This document shows, in pieces, positions 33,890-43,560 of a stretch of DNA of 64,000 bases. Under the pieces are notes generated by a model. The model had not been told where the DNA came from. It searched no databases and worked only from the letters and a program-made list of their open reading frames with translations. Location of the stretch: assembly GCA_029959085.1 (NCBI GenBank), contig JARWIR010000002.1, positions 33,505,733-33,569,732 on the forward strand. Reading direction: 5' to 3'. This stretch comes from Nemophila menziesii (lineage: Eukaryota > Streptophyta > Magnoliopsida > Boraginales > Hydrophyllaceae). Position numbers and translations under genes: made by a program. How positions within the stretch are numbered: the first letter of the stretch is position 1; each line of letters opens with the position of its first letter.

Positions 33890-34080
33890 AAAGACGTTAA
33901 ACAAAAGTAATGTACGGGAGATAACCCGTAGTTTTGTTAGTTTTCATGTCTTTTACGTTTTTAGTTTAAGTTTATTTTAGTTGTTTTTAGTTGATAATGC
34001 ATATTTGAGAAAGGTATTAGTGTTCTTGGTGTGTAGGAATTGGAGAAATCGAGTTAGGGAAGAAAACGAAAATTTTTGGA
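33890..34080 (+). promoter_or_regulatory. Conserved block and possible splice acceptor of C
   Basis: AAAGACGTTAAACAAAAG...GGGAGATAACCCG (33890-33930), then TATTAGTGTTCTTGGTGTGTAG ending in AG at 34035-34036. Position and T-rich run fit a 3' splice site for an mRNA of the env-like ORF; B and I have similar runs. Inference. Confidence 0.4.
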
Positions 34081-34480
34081 GCGCAAGAATGACCTGCGCG
34101 GACTACCCCACGGTGTACCCCCTATACCGCAGGCATGGTCCGCGTGGTCAAAACCCGTACCACGGTTTGCACCGCGGGTTGGATCCAGAACCAAGAAAAA
34201 AGTTGACCGCGGACTACCCCATTGTCCGTGCCATGGTCCGCGAGGCAGAAACACGTGCCACGGGGTAAGGTCCGCGGGTATTTTGACGGAGAAAGCTACA
34301 GAAGGCGCGGGGTACCCTCCGGTGTACCGCGCCCTGGTCCGCAGCTCAGAAACACGTGCCACGGGGTCCTACCACGGGTGTTAACCAGTGAGTAAAAATT
34401 TTCGAGCATCAGATGTCGCGGACTACCCTACGGTACACCCCATGGTCCGCAGGGGTAGTCCGCAGCGCCGCCAGAGAGAG
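34081..34480. repeat. GC-rich palindromic tract of element C
   Basis: About 400 bp with repeated GCGGACTACCCC and CATGGTCCGC units in opposite sense (GCGGAC pairs with GTCCGC) and CGGTGTACCC motifs; also repeated GAAACACGTGCCACGGGG (34248 and 34349). Apparent ORFs on both strands are by-products of stop-poor sequence. Confidence 0.75.
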
Positions 34481-34894
34481 AAAAACCTACGGGATTGAGC
34501 TCTTTAGTTCCGAATTTTATAAACCTTAAACCTCTTTATTCTCTCCAAAACTCTCCTAACTCCATTGAAGCTCATCAAAACCTTCACCAATCACCAAAAC
34601 ACTACCCAATCATCAAGAAAAACACATCAAACCTTCTCTCCACATCATTACAAGAGAGAATCAAACACCCAATCTTCACCAAATCCATTCAAATTGAAGA
34701 ATAAAAGAGCCAAATTTTCAAAACTCATCCTACAATTTCTTAAATCCAAGCCTACCCATTACAAATCCACCTCACCCACATAGAGATTCATCACCAATTC
34801 ACCCATGCTAGGCCAAATCAAGCTTGTTTATCCATTAATTCAAAAGTTCAAATTTCAAGGATTGCTAAAGCTTTGAGTTGGGGGTTAATTGAAG
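34481..34894 (+). other. Leader of env-like ORF of C
   Basis: No gene. Pyrimidine- and A-rich text with ACTCCATTGAAGCTCATCAAAACC-like motifs shared with B (13990-14280), then CTTTGAGTTGGGGGTTAATTG (34871-34891), a near copy of the 3' PPT just before the ATG. Confidence 0.5.
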
Positions 34895-36091
34895 ATGACT
34901 AATAGAACAACAATTTTATCTAACAAGAGGGAGGTGGAGAGCAACAAGGGATTGGATTTAAATAAGAAGAAATCAATTGACAAAGGTGTTAGTTCTAAAT
35001 CAAAGGGTAAAGATAAAATTGAGAAGAGTGGGATACCTTTGTTTGATCGTAATGGTAAAAAGCTTTATTCTTATGCAAAGAAGAAAACTCAACCTCAACA
35101 GGATCTTATACCTATAGAGAAAATGGATGTTTCAAGGGCCCTGAAGACTTCTGCAGAGAAACAGTTGAAAGAGCTACCTTTTGCTTATGAGAAAGTATTC
35201 AAGGAAGAAATTAGAGATGGAGAATACGCGAGATTCTTAGAGCTTGGTGAGAAATTGGGTTGGTCTACGTTCATGGTAAGACGTTCTAAACTATGTCATG
35301 AGTTAGTTTTGGAGTTCTATTTAGGCCTCTTTAGCCGAGATAGTAATGGTGTTCCGATTAGAGTAAAGCTAGTTCCTTTCACAGTTGAGGAGATTAGGAA
35401 CCACTTCAAGTTTAAGAAACTGAAAGGTTTGTGCAAATTTGAAGAAGCAGTTGCTAAACGAAAAATCTTTGATGAGGAATTACTTTTTGAGCATGTATTA
35501 GACAAAGAGAAAGTGCAATCACATAAGGGAGAATTGATGGCACCTTGGCCTTACAAATATCTTCAAGCAGATGCGCGAATTTGGCACAATTTCCTTGTCC
35601 CTAATATTTTTGGAAACACACGAACTTTGGATGTGACTATGAAGTACGCTCTACTTTTGGACTGTATTTTGAGAGGAGAAGAAGTTGATGTGGCACAGTT
35701 GATCTATGAGGAGGTGATACGATTCTCGGTCTCTCCTAAATCAGTTTATAATGTTAAATTCCCTACTATGATCATGTGTCTTGTGCGAAAAGCGAATGTA
35801 GTATTGGGTGAAGAAGAGAAACTCGAATTTAAAGGGAGTTATATTGATAATGCTTGGATAAAGGATATCTTTCGAAGAGCGGGTTCTACACAAGTCTCGA
35901 AAGAAGAAAAGGAGCAAAATTGGAAAGAGAAAATGGAGGAGCGTTTAACGAAATTCGAAGCAGCTCAAACTTCCTTAGTCAATGATGTGGCACAAATCAA
36001 CGCTAATCAAGTGCACATCATGAAACTCCTCGAGCAATTAACGAAAGGACCAGCAATTCCTACCTTGGATATCAATGATGCGAGGCAATAG
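34895..36091 (+). CDS. Intact env-position ORF of element C
   Basis: 398 residues from ATG 34895 (MTNRTT; a TTG-started extension upstream is not needed). Lys-rich, probably disordered N-terminus (1-75); conserved domain about 80-330 with ELPFAYEKVFKEE, GEYARFLELGEKLGWSTF, FYLGLFSRDSNG, WPYKYLQADARIWHNFLVP, ILRGEEVDVAQLIYEEV and FPTMIMCLVRKA; C-terminal coiled-coil with EKMEERLTKFEAAQ and NQVHIMKLLEQL. Plant transposon protein family found 3' of pol in Athila elements. No signal peptide or membrane helix seen. The only undamaged gene in C, with relatives in A and B; role unknown. Confidence 0.88.
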   Translation: MTNRTTILSNKREVESNKGLDLNKKKSIDKGVSSKSKGKDKIEKSGIPLFDRNGKKLYSYAKKKTQPQQDLIPIEKMDVSRALKTSAEKQLKELPFAYEKVFKEEIRDGEYARFLELGEKLGWSTFMVRRSKLCHELVLEFYLGLFSRDSNGVPIRVKLVPFTVEEIRNHFKFKKLKGLCKFEEAVAKRKIFDEELLFEHVLDKEKVQSHKGELMAPWPYKYLQADARIWHNFLVPNIFGNTRTLDVTMKYALLLDCILRGEEVDVAQLIYEEVIRFSVSPKSVYNVKFPTMIMCLVRKANVVLGEEEKLEFKGSYIDNAWIKDIFRRAGSTQVSKEEKEQNWKEKMEERLTKFEAAQTSLVNDVAQINANQVHIMKLLEQLTKGPAIPTLDINDARQ

Positions 36092-37645
36092 CCTCGAGAG
36101 TATGTTCTCTTTCTTCCTTACCATTTCTGTAAATATGTCTATCTGCTAATTTTAATTTCTGTTTTTCGAGTCTTTTTCGAGTCGTGGGGACACGGCTCAT
36201 TTTTGAGTTGGGGGTGTGGGGATTCGTTGTCTCTCATCTCCATTTTTCTGTTTTTGGGTGAAATTAAATTTTTTGATACATGGGAATTAGATGTAGAGTG
36301 TGTTTAATAGCTTGAAAGCATAAGCTTAGTAGATTAATGATAGTAAGTAATATGTTTATGAGCTATATATTTGTATGCTTTGAGTATTTGCAGGAAAACA
36401 CACGTTGATAGTAAAGAAAAGATTAGTGAGCAATGCGATAGAAAGTATGTTCGATCTCAGGAAACCTTGGAAGTGTGTAGGCCGTGAGATCCAAGCTAGT
36501 TGAAAACACATTTGATGAAAGTGCTAAAGGTAAGAAAATAATTAATTACATAGTGTAGAAAGTGATTAAGGCGGTTCTTTCATATTTGAAGCCTTTGAAG
36601 CCTTTTTATACCTTCTCACCTTGTGATTTTTGAATTTATATACTATATCCTTCTCAGCCCCTTCTAGCCTTTCTAAAGCTTTTTATTGAAACACGTTATA
36701 AGCCATATCCCTTTAGATTTTAGGACTTTTCCATATGACCCGCACTCGAATCGCGATGCATAGACAGTTGTTTTAGAGCTTGAGTTTGGGGTGGTGGGTC
36801 CACCATTATGGGAATTGTTATTGGGTTGGGATTTTGAGCTTATTAATTGTGCTTTGTGCTTTATATTGATGATGTTTCACAGATTTTTTATTGTAACCCT
36901 TTGCCGGGGTAATAGTGAATGAAAAAGAAGCTTCGAGCTAATTTTGCCAACAAGGGCATTAAAAGAAAAAATAAATATATATATGAGAAATTTGCATGAT
37001 ATCTCAACAAAAAAGAGAGTCATAGCTAGAAAATTGATTTTAAAAGAAAAGAAAATATATATATTCGGACAGGCAAAGTGGATTTTTATGTGAACATCTT
37101 AAGCTTTAATTGGGTTATTGGGGGGATGCTAAATTGTGCATCAAGGAATTCATTGGGTTGAGTGAGAAACGTTTTATGAGAGTAACTCAAGCTCTAGGGC
37201 GATTCGTTGATGGCTAGTGAGGAGAGAGCCAAAAGCTCACTCCAAATTATCCAAATATATGATCATACCCGCCCCTAAGCCTACATTACAACCTTAAAGA
37301 CCTTTTGATTCTTTGCTATGTAATTGAGAAGTGATTGAGCCATTAGAGATTAGTTGAGTGGATCCTTGGATACTAGTGAAAATCGATGAACAATCTATAG
37401 CTCTCTTGGGGAACTGAGTAAAGTCCCAATCCTTCTTACATTGCGAAACTAATCTGATCTTGAATTCAAGCCGTGTTGACTGTGGATATGAGAAGTGTAC
37501 AGGTATGTAGTTTATGAATATTATTGCATGAAATTTTCTGAGTTATGTGCTTTAGGTTTATTCTATATGTTCTGCTATGCTTTTTCCCTTGTGTTGAGAA
37601 TTTTATAAGTGTGTATTTATAGACTTCCCTTTGTTTTTATCTTTA
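36092..37645 (+). other. Long 3' noncoding region of element C
   Basis: 1.55 kb without a gene. Contains the GNRA-type hairpin (36179-36198), TTGAGTTGGGGGTGTGGGG (36203-36221), GGCCGTGAGATCC (near 36480), GGGTGGTGGGTCCACCATTATGG (36788-36810; GGTGGACC-type inverted repeat), TAACCCTTTGCCGGGGTAA (36894-36912) and GGACAGGCAAAGTGG (37069). These blocks recur in B, F, H and I. Confidence 0.6.
36179..36198 (+). ncRNA. GNRA-type hairpin of element C
   Basis: GAGTCGTG, loop GGGA, CACGGCTC: eight pairs including one T/G wobble, closing a GNRA-class loop. It sits 88 nt after the env-like stop codon. Confidence 0.7.
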
Positions 37646-37664
37646 TTGTATCGGGACGATACAA
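37646..37664 (+). ncRNA. PPT-proximal hairpin of element C
   Basis: TTGTATCG, loop GGA, CGATACAA: a perfect 8-bp stem directly 5' of the PPT. See B (same stem, different loop) and F/H (different stem, still paired). Confidence 0.78.
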
Positions 37665-37665
37665 C

Positions 37666-37681
37666 TTTGAGTTGGGGGTCT
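37666..37681 (+). promoter_or_regulatory. Polypurine tract of element C
   Basis: TTTGAGTTGGGGGTCT directly before the 3' LTR start; primes plus-strand synthesis. Confidence 0.85.
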
Positions 37682-39221
37682 TGATGTCTCCTCATTTGTG
37701 ATAGATTTATGTTAGGATGAGACATCATTTTTAGTGATTTAGAAGTCAGTAATGTCGATTTTCTTGAGTTTTAGTGCACTTTCCTATTTTGAGTCTTGAT
37801 TTGTAGAATTATTATTTTTAGAGCATATTGGGTTTAATTGTTTATTTAGTGTGTAGCTTTAAAGATAATTATGGAGCTTAATTAGAGTCCAAGTCAAAGA
37901 CAACAGCTTATGGAAAGAGATTTGCATGGTAATTGGAGATAAGGAAATAAAAGCTAAAAAGATGGAAAAGGAAAAGCTGCCTAAATCTGGGATTCTGCAT
38001 ACACGTCCAAAGATGTGGGTTTTTACCTAAGAAATAGGCCGAATTTGGAGATTTCCTTCTATAGGGTCAAGATAATTCTGTTGCGATTCTTTTGGTATAT
38101 TATGGAGCTCAATCCGACCAATAACGAAGAAGATATGCTCAAAACGGTGCAGCAGTGTTTATCTTTATTTCCATACGAATTTGAGTTGGGCTAGAAGTCC
38201 AATAACTTACCTCTTCCTCAAGAAAACGAATTAGGTCTTCTAAACACCTATAAATACACCCTTATATCACTTGTAATTCACCTCTAAAAAAATCCTTGCC
38301 TCATAGTAATTATTTCTTAAGGTTTTATTCTTCCAGTTTATTGTAGAGAGCAAGATGATGTCTTTTGTAATTTCTTTTAGTTTATTTCCATCAGGTATGA
38401 ACTAAACCTCCCATAGCTTGGGTTTTGCATATGTATAATCTATGAATTCTAATTCTTCTATCTAAGTTTCTTTGGGAATTATATGTTTTAATCTGATATT
38501 AGCTACTTACTTTATATTTGCTTATGTGTTTTGATTTATTGTCTTTCCTAGAACTGATCACTTTAGGATTGTTTTAATAGTAGTTAGATGGTCTCCTTGA
38601 CAAGGTGTTTAACTATTGAACCACCACATAATGTCTAGTGTCGATAGTAGTTCTGACAAAACATGCTTCTAACTAGATAGTCATTAGGGTTTGTTTTAAT
38701 CACCATATCACCAATTGATTGTAGTGTGCTGGATAGGGCCTTAGTGGCGTTTGATAACCCTATTTGAGTCCTCGTCTTGGTTGTGCCGTAGCCCCCTTAG
38801 TCGCTCTCAAGGTCTAAGGTAGTGGAATTTAGAATCCTGACTAAGTATACCAAGAGCTAATATTCTCCCTTATGGACTAGATCATAGATAGAATTAGAAG
38901 GATTAGTGCATACTAGCAAAACCTAAGCTATATTTCTCATCTCATATTATTAATCTTTTATTTTATTGTCTTTATTTTCTTAGTTTTAATTTCATAATTT
39001 CGAATCTGTTCCCTTTACTTATCTATTCTCTAATTATTTACTCTTACTCGTAATTTCTACTCACGCGATTAACACACTTAAGTCCCTGAGAACGAACTCT
39101 ATTTATCATTAAAACTTGCATAAGTCCTGTAATACTTGCAGTACTGTGCCTGTCTAGGGTGAGAGTGCGTAGTTTCTTGGTCTTATTTTGTATTAATTTT
39201 ATCACACCCTAGGCGACACCA
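37682..39221 (+). repeat. 3' LTR of element C (1540 bp)
   Basis: Same length as the 5' LTR with about 15 single-base differences by eye. TATA box at 38249-38256, at the same offset (567) as in the 5' LTR. Ends CGACACCA, followed by AAGAT. Confidence 0.95.
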
Positions 39222-39239
39222 AAGATAGTTTTTTTACCT

Positions 39240-39511
39240 TCTTAATGGGACTCAAAATGTGCCATTAATTTGATCAACCTTAAGATATCCTGATATCGGT
39301 CGTCATGCTTGACCTTAGAACCATACGATGGATTGAGGGGGTCCGCCAGAGATTGGATGAATCTGGTTTGGTTGAGTTTCTCGACCCTTTGACTTAGGAT
39401 TAGTCAGTTCTATTTCTCTATGGGGGCAGGGCAGGGAAGGGATATAACTCAGCGGTAGAGTGTCACCTTGACGTGGTGGAAGTCATCAGTACGAACCTGA
39501 TTATCCCTTAT
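39240..39511 (+). other. Plastid DNA insert with trnV-GAC region
   Basis: 39440-39509 is chloroplast trnV-GAC, and the upstream text (TTTGACTTAGGATTAGTCAGTTCTATTTCTC...GGGGGCAGG) is its usual plastid 5' flank. The left limit is uncertain (somewhere 39240-39370). Extra GCAGG repeat and point changes show decay in the nucleus. Confidence 0.8.
39438..39509 (+). tRNA. trnV-GAC: Plastid-derived tRNA-Val(GAC) pseudogene
   Basis: AGGGATA/TATCCCT acceptor stem, anticodon loop CTTGACGT with GAC, D arm CTCAGCGGTAGAG. The T loop has changed from the plastid TTCGAGC to TACGAAC, losing the conserved T-T-C. A plastid tRNA copied into nuclear DNA, not expected to work. Confidence 0.85.
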
Positions 39512-39536
39512 TTTGAAATATTTCTCCTTCTCATAA

Positions 39537-39737
<201 letters not shown>

Positions 39738-39742
39738 TAATA

Positions 39743-40831
39743 ACTAAATAATATTATAAATCCTAAACTTATGTAGTATCCATATCTATCTTGGTTAGAC
39801 TTAAGACGGCTAACCATTTTCCCTCTCCATACTACTCTATTCATGAGTCCTTCGATTCACCCGAAGAAGAAATTGTGTAACCTTTTGTTGATAAGTGGAT
39901 AAATGAGCCTCTATATTATCTTGTCAATGTAATTTTAATTAAGCCATATTATCCGGTACTATAGTTTTCAAATATGCACTCATAGGTACAAACTTCTACT
40001 CTTCTTTGGATTTCAAAGAGTTTTGCTCTTTTTAGTTAAAGAGTCTCCTCTAAATGAATAATACTTAGACAATTCTAATATAATTCAATCCATTGAGAGT
40101 AAGGGTCTCCTCTTTATGTTAATAATGTTGGACGAAGTTGAACTTGAGTTGAGCCCCACTAAGCTTTCTACTATCTTCTCACTAAAGAATGAGGATTTAA
40201 AGGTGTACTTTGTCGGGATATGAGATTAATTTTTAGGATAACAAGAGATTTCATGGGTTCATGAATTCATAGTTTGTAAGACGACTTATGTTCAACCTCT
40301 TCCTCACCTTTCTTGTCATTTATCACTTGACTTTTGCAACGCCTATTGAGTACTTGTCAAGGAAATCCTTTGTAAAGAGAGAAAAGATATGACCATCTCC
40401 TTCTATGATCCATACCTCAGTTCTTTTTATCATTTATAAGAAACTCATAAATTGGCCTTTTTTATCTGTTATATGCAATTGACCCTAAATAGGTCAATAA
40501 ATGTTCCATATTGTTTAGAACTTGGGTACAACTTCCATTTTCAAACTCTGTCTTCACTTCTTTTACCGACGTCTCCTTATTAAACAAGGCAAAATTTTGG
40601 TTCTTCAACAAATGTTGTATCTAGAATGGTGACTTTAAAGGACTTGATAAGTATGTTCAAGAGATAATCAAGAAAGTGGCAAAAAAGGGGAAAGACATCA
40701 CCGGGCCTGTACCTAATGTTATCACACATTATGATCAAGATACACCTTCAAGTAGAGCTCCACCTCCGATTCCTCCAACAAGAAGTGCTAACTGAACTCA
40801 ACATGAATCAATCAAACAAATTGAGACTTTA
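39743..40831. other. Unassigned sequence left of the CACTA end
   Basis: AT-rich, no recognisable family. 39743-39870 may be more organelle DNA but I cannot place it. 40625-40795 is a short reading frame ending in a Pro/Ser-rich tail (SSRAPPPIPPTRSAN) and may be the end of a decayed gene; an adjoining frame (QGKILVLQQMLYLEW) suggests one frameshift. Not identified. Confidence 0.35.
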
Positions 40832-41290
40832 CACTACAACATTCGGGTTGTTTACCGACGACACGCGTCATCGGTAATAACCCGTAATTCGTCGGTATAT
40901 AGGATTATCGACGACATGTCGTCGGTAATCTGTCGTCCTTATCGCTTCGTCGGTGATTGGTCTATTACCGACGAAATGTTGTGATTTCGTCCTAATTACT
41001 CAGAAACTTACCGACGACGCGTGTCGTAGCTAGGTTTACGAGTTACCGACGAGGCTAGGTCGTCGGTAATTAAGTAATTAATTTTTCCTTTTTAAATTCA
41101 GTGATTATTGATTTACATTTTCTTTTTTTTTTAATTACTCTAACGACGGAATTTTAGCGACGGATATATCGTCACTAAGTTTTTTTTTGTTTTTTTTAAT
41201 TCCACCCTAAATGATTATTTATTTATTTATTTAATATATTAGCGACGACATCATTGTCATTGCTAATTAATAATATTTTAAAAAAAAAAT
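40832..41290. repeat. CACTA terminal and subterminal repeats
   Basis: From the CACTA terminus, ACCGACGAC or its complement occurs about ten times in both orientations within 250 bp, including a near-perfect palindrome (40902-40925: centre GACGACATGTCGTC). Further in, GCGACGACAT/GTCGCTAAT-like copies and T-rich runs. In En/Spm such repeats bind the element's own regulatory protein (established for maize); here this is inference. Confidence 0.85.
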
Positions 41291-41835
41291 ACATCATTAA
41301 TTGTATTTTTTTTAGATTTTTTAGATTTTTTTTTAAAATATAATGCAAATAAAATTCATAATAAATAAAAATCCAAAAATTAATAGAAAATACCATTACA
41401 AAATTAAAAACAAGAATCATAGTCCTACATTCGATAATTAAAGTCAAACATAGCAAAATAATAGTCAAAGTCGAACGTAAAGTCAAAGTCAAAATCAAAC
41501 ATAACAAAAAACTTAAACTCAAATTACACACCAACTTAAAACAAATATAATCAAGGATTACTCAAATTCTCGTCTTCATTTTCTCTCTCTTCATCTCCTC
41601 TCTCCTGATCAGTGGGTTGGGGCTCGGGTACGGTGATCGCGGGAAGTCCTCGGGCGAGTCTCATGCCGTTTAACGCTTCAAGGAGCGTGTCCACCATGCG
41701 AAACTCGTTCATTCCTGCCAGCATCGCCTTGAGAAGCTCATCATTCTGCCTATACGGCTCTGTAGGAGTCCAGACTCTTTTTTGGACCGGACCAATGGTT
41801 GGCACCTAATATTTTGTCTTGGGTGGGGCGATGAC

Positions 41836-42657
41836 TGTTGGACAAATGGGATTCTACCCAAGTGTTGACCATGTGTACGATGTTAGTTGGTGACTCAATT
41901 TAACGAAATGATCCGGATATTAATACGTTTATTCAAGTTATAAAGATTAACGTAATATATTCACTTGGTTAAAATCATTTGAAATTGAATGAGAAATTGA
42001 GTCATGTAATTTGGAGAAATTAAAAGAAAAAAAATATATGTTATTTTTTTTTATATAAAGCAAAGAAAGAAAGAAAAAAAAGGCCTGATAGGGGTTGGAC
42101 CTGGACCATTAGCTTTGTTGGGATTTTGGGCCTTAGGTCCATACCTTTGTTGGGCCTTAGGTGGGGTATGAACATGGACCATCATCTTTGTTGGGCTTTT
42201 GGGTATTAGGTTCATACCATCTGGATTAGCCCAAGTTTTTTGGTCTTTTAAGTAAACGTTGTATCTTAAATTAATACAACGTAACTCCAAAATGAAACAT
42301 CACAACCTTTGGCAAGACACCTTTTCATTTTCTATAAATAGTTGGCCAACTAAACCATTTTCTTCATTCATTTCTCAAAGCATTAAAATTATAAGAGAGT
42401 GATAGAAAGAAGCAGCATTATTAAGTTCCTCGAAAGTCTTAAGAATTCGTGTGTCAGTTTCTTTTGAATAGTTTGTCGTTGTAACCTAGAGGTTGAAGCC
42501 AACAAACGTAAGACACCGGTACGTGGCCTAAATACCTTGAAGACATCGGATCCAATCCGAGTCTCGACAAGTAAAGTTATTTATTTATATATACTTTTAT
42601 TTTATTTCTGCTTTAGTTTTATATTGTTTCACTAGTTTATACAAATAAAAAACAACA
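41836..42657 (+). repeat. 5' LTR of the copia element (822 bp)
   Basis: TATA box TATAAATA at 42333-42340. It differs from the 3' LTR by small indels; the 3' copy is 798 bp (for example it lacks about 30 bp of a GGGCCTTAGGT... repeat near 42120-42160). Confidence 0.93.
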
Positions 42658-43200
42658 ATTTAAGGTATTTATGATTCACGTCGGATAAACCAAAAAACAT
42701 TTTCTTTTTATGTTTTTTATAAACTTTACTTTTGGAAATTTTTTTGGGTCTGTGTATACAGAACATGAATATTACATTCTATTTCTTTTAACTTATTCTG
42801 ATTTATAGGCTTGTGTATACATACTAGAAAAATACTCGCTCACTAACGTCATATTACGTTGTAATATTAGTGTGTTTTTTAACAACTAATATCAATCTTG
42901 CTAGTATCTGCATACTTGTCGAACCTTGTGGTTTGAAAATTTTCCGCTAAAAGAATTCTTAATTGATTGAGATTCTTCTTTTACGTGAATTGATTATCTC
43001 TTTAATTCCTTCGATCCTCTACAACAAGAATATAAAAACTTGGGAGACTAACAAAAATATAAAAACTTGGGAATTAAAATTAATTTAATCATTTTGAAGT
43101 AAGAAAGAATCAAGTTTTTGTGTTGTCTTTTAGTGAGAAAGGTTGAATAATTCGTTTGTTTGAATTATCTATAATATTGTGTAACCCTTGGTAATTGAAA
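42658..43200 (+). other. Copia leader
   Basis: No gene. The expected initiator-tRNA-Met primer site TGGTATCAGAGC is not present right after the LTR; AGGTATTTATGATT at 42663 could be a badly decayed copy. Remainder AT-rich. Confidence 0.4.
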
Positions 43201-43560
43201 TGATGTCTACCAAGATAAACAATATGTCTAGAAATGATGGAATCGGTAACAACATACCATCAGCAATTTCACTTATGGGAAATACATTTATGGGACATGA
43301 TACTGACTCTTATAGACCCGTTGAATAGTCTAAGAGATTAAATGGAAATTACTATCTGTGTAAAGGAATAGATGGCCGAAATCACAGAGGGTAAAGGAAA
43401 TTCCATGAAAGGAAAATAAGGCCAAGCAACCACGACTAAGATCAAATAAAATTGATTTTACTACATTAGTTTCTAAAGTAAATTTGGTTGGCAATACCAA
43501 ACACTGGTGGGTGGATACTGGGGCCACCTGACATGTATGTTCAAGATATAAAAAGTTGCA
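43201..43560 (+). pseudogene. Copia gag/protease remnant
   Basis: A short N-terminal gag piece (ATG near 43201 to TAG 43327), then a protease piece WWVDTGAT followed by a TGA codon and HVC. DTGA is the catalytic motif. Most of gag, including the CCHC knuckle, is missing (large deletion). Confidence 0.75.

Larger units (their letters stand above)
29326..39221 (+). mobile_element. Element C: complete, young, non-autonomous Athila-like retrotransposon (9896 bp)
   Basis: Two LTRs of exactly 1540 bp that differ by roughly 15 positions by eye (about 1%), perfect target duplication AAGAT (29321-29325 and 39222-39226), PBS, PPT, gag-protease, IN-like tail and an intact env-like ORF. RT, RNase H and integrase core are missing, so it depended on an autonomous partner. 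The low LTR divergence implies recent insertion. Confidence 0.96.

Noticed and set aside
34054..34384. Opposing 102-residue ORFs in the GC-rich tract of C
   Set aside because: Mirror frames over an inverted-repeat tract; no protein-level conservation.
39438..39509. Working nuclear tRNA-Val gene
   Set aside because: Sequence is plastid trnV-GAC, sits with other plastid pieces and has lost the conserved T-loop bases.
41223..41534. Hydrophobic 103-residue minus-strand ORF near the CACTA end
   Set aside because: Antisense-like translation of AT-rich noncoding sequence past the stop of the second ORF; no motif.
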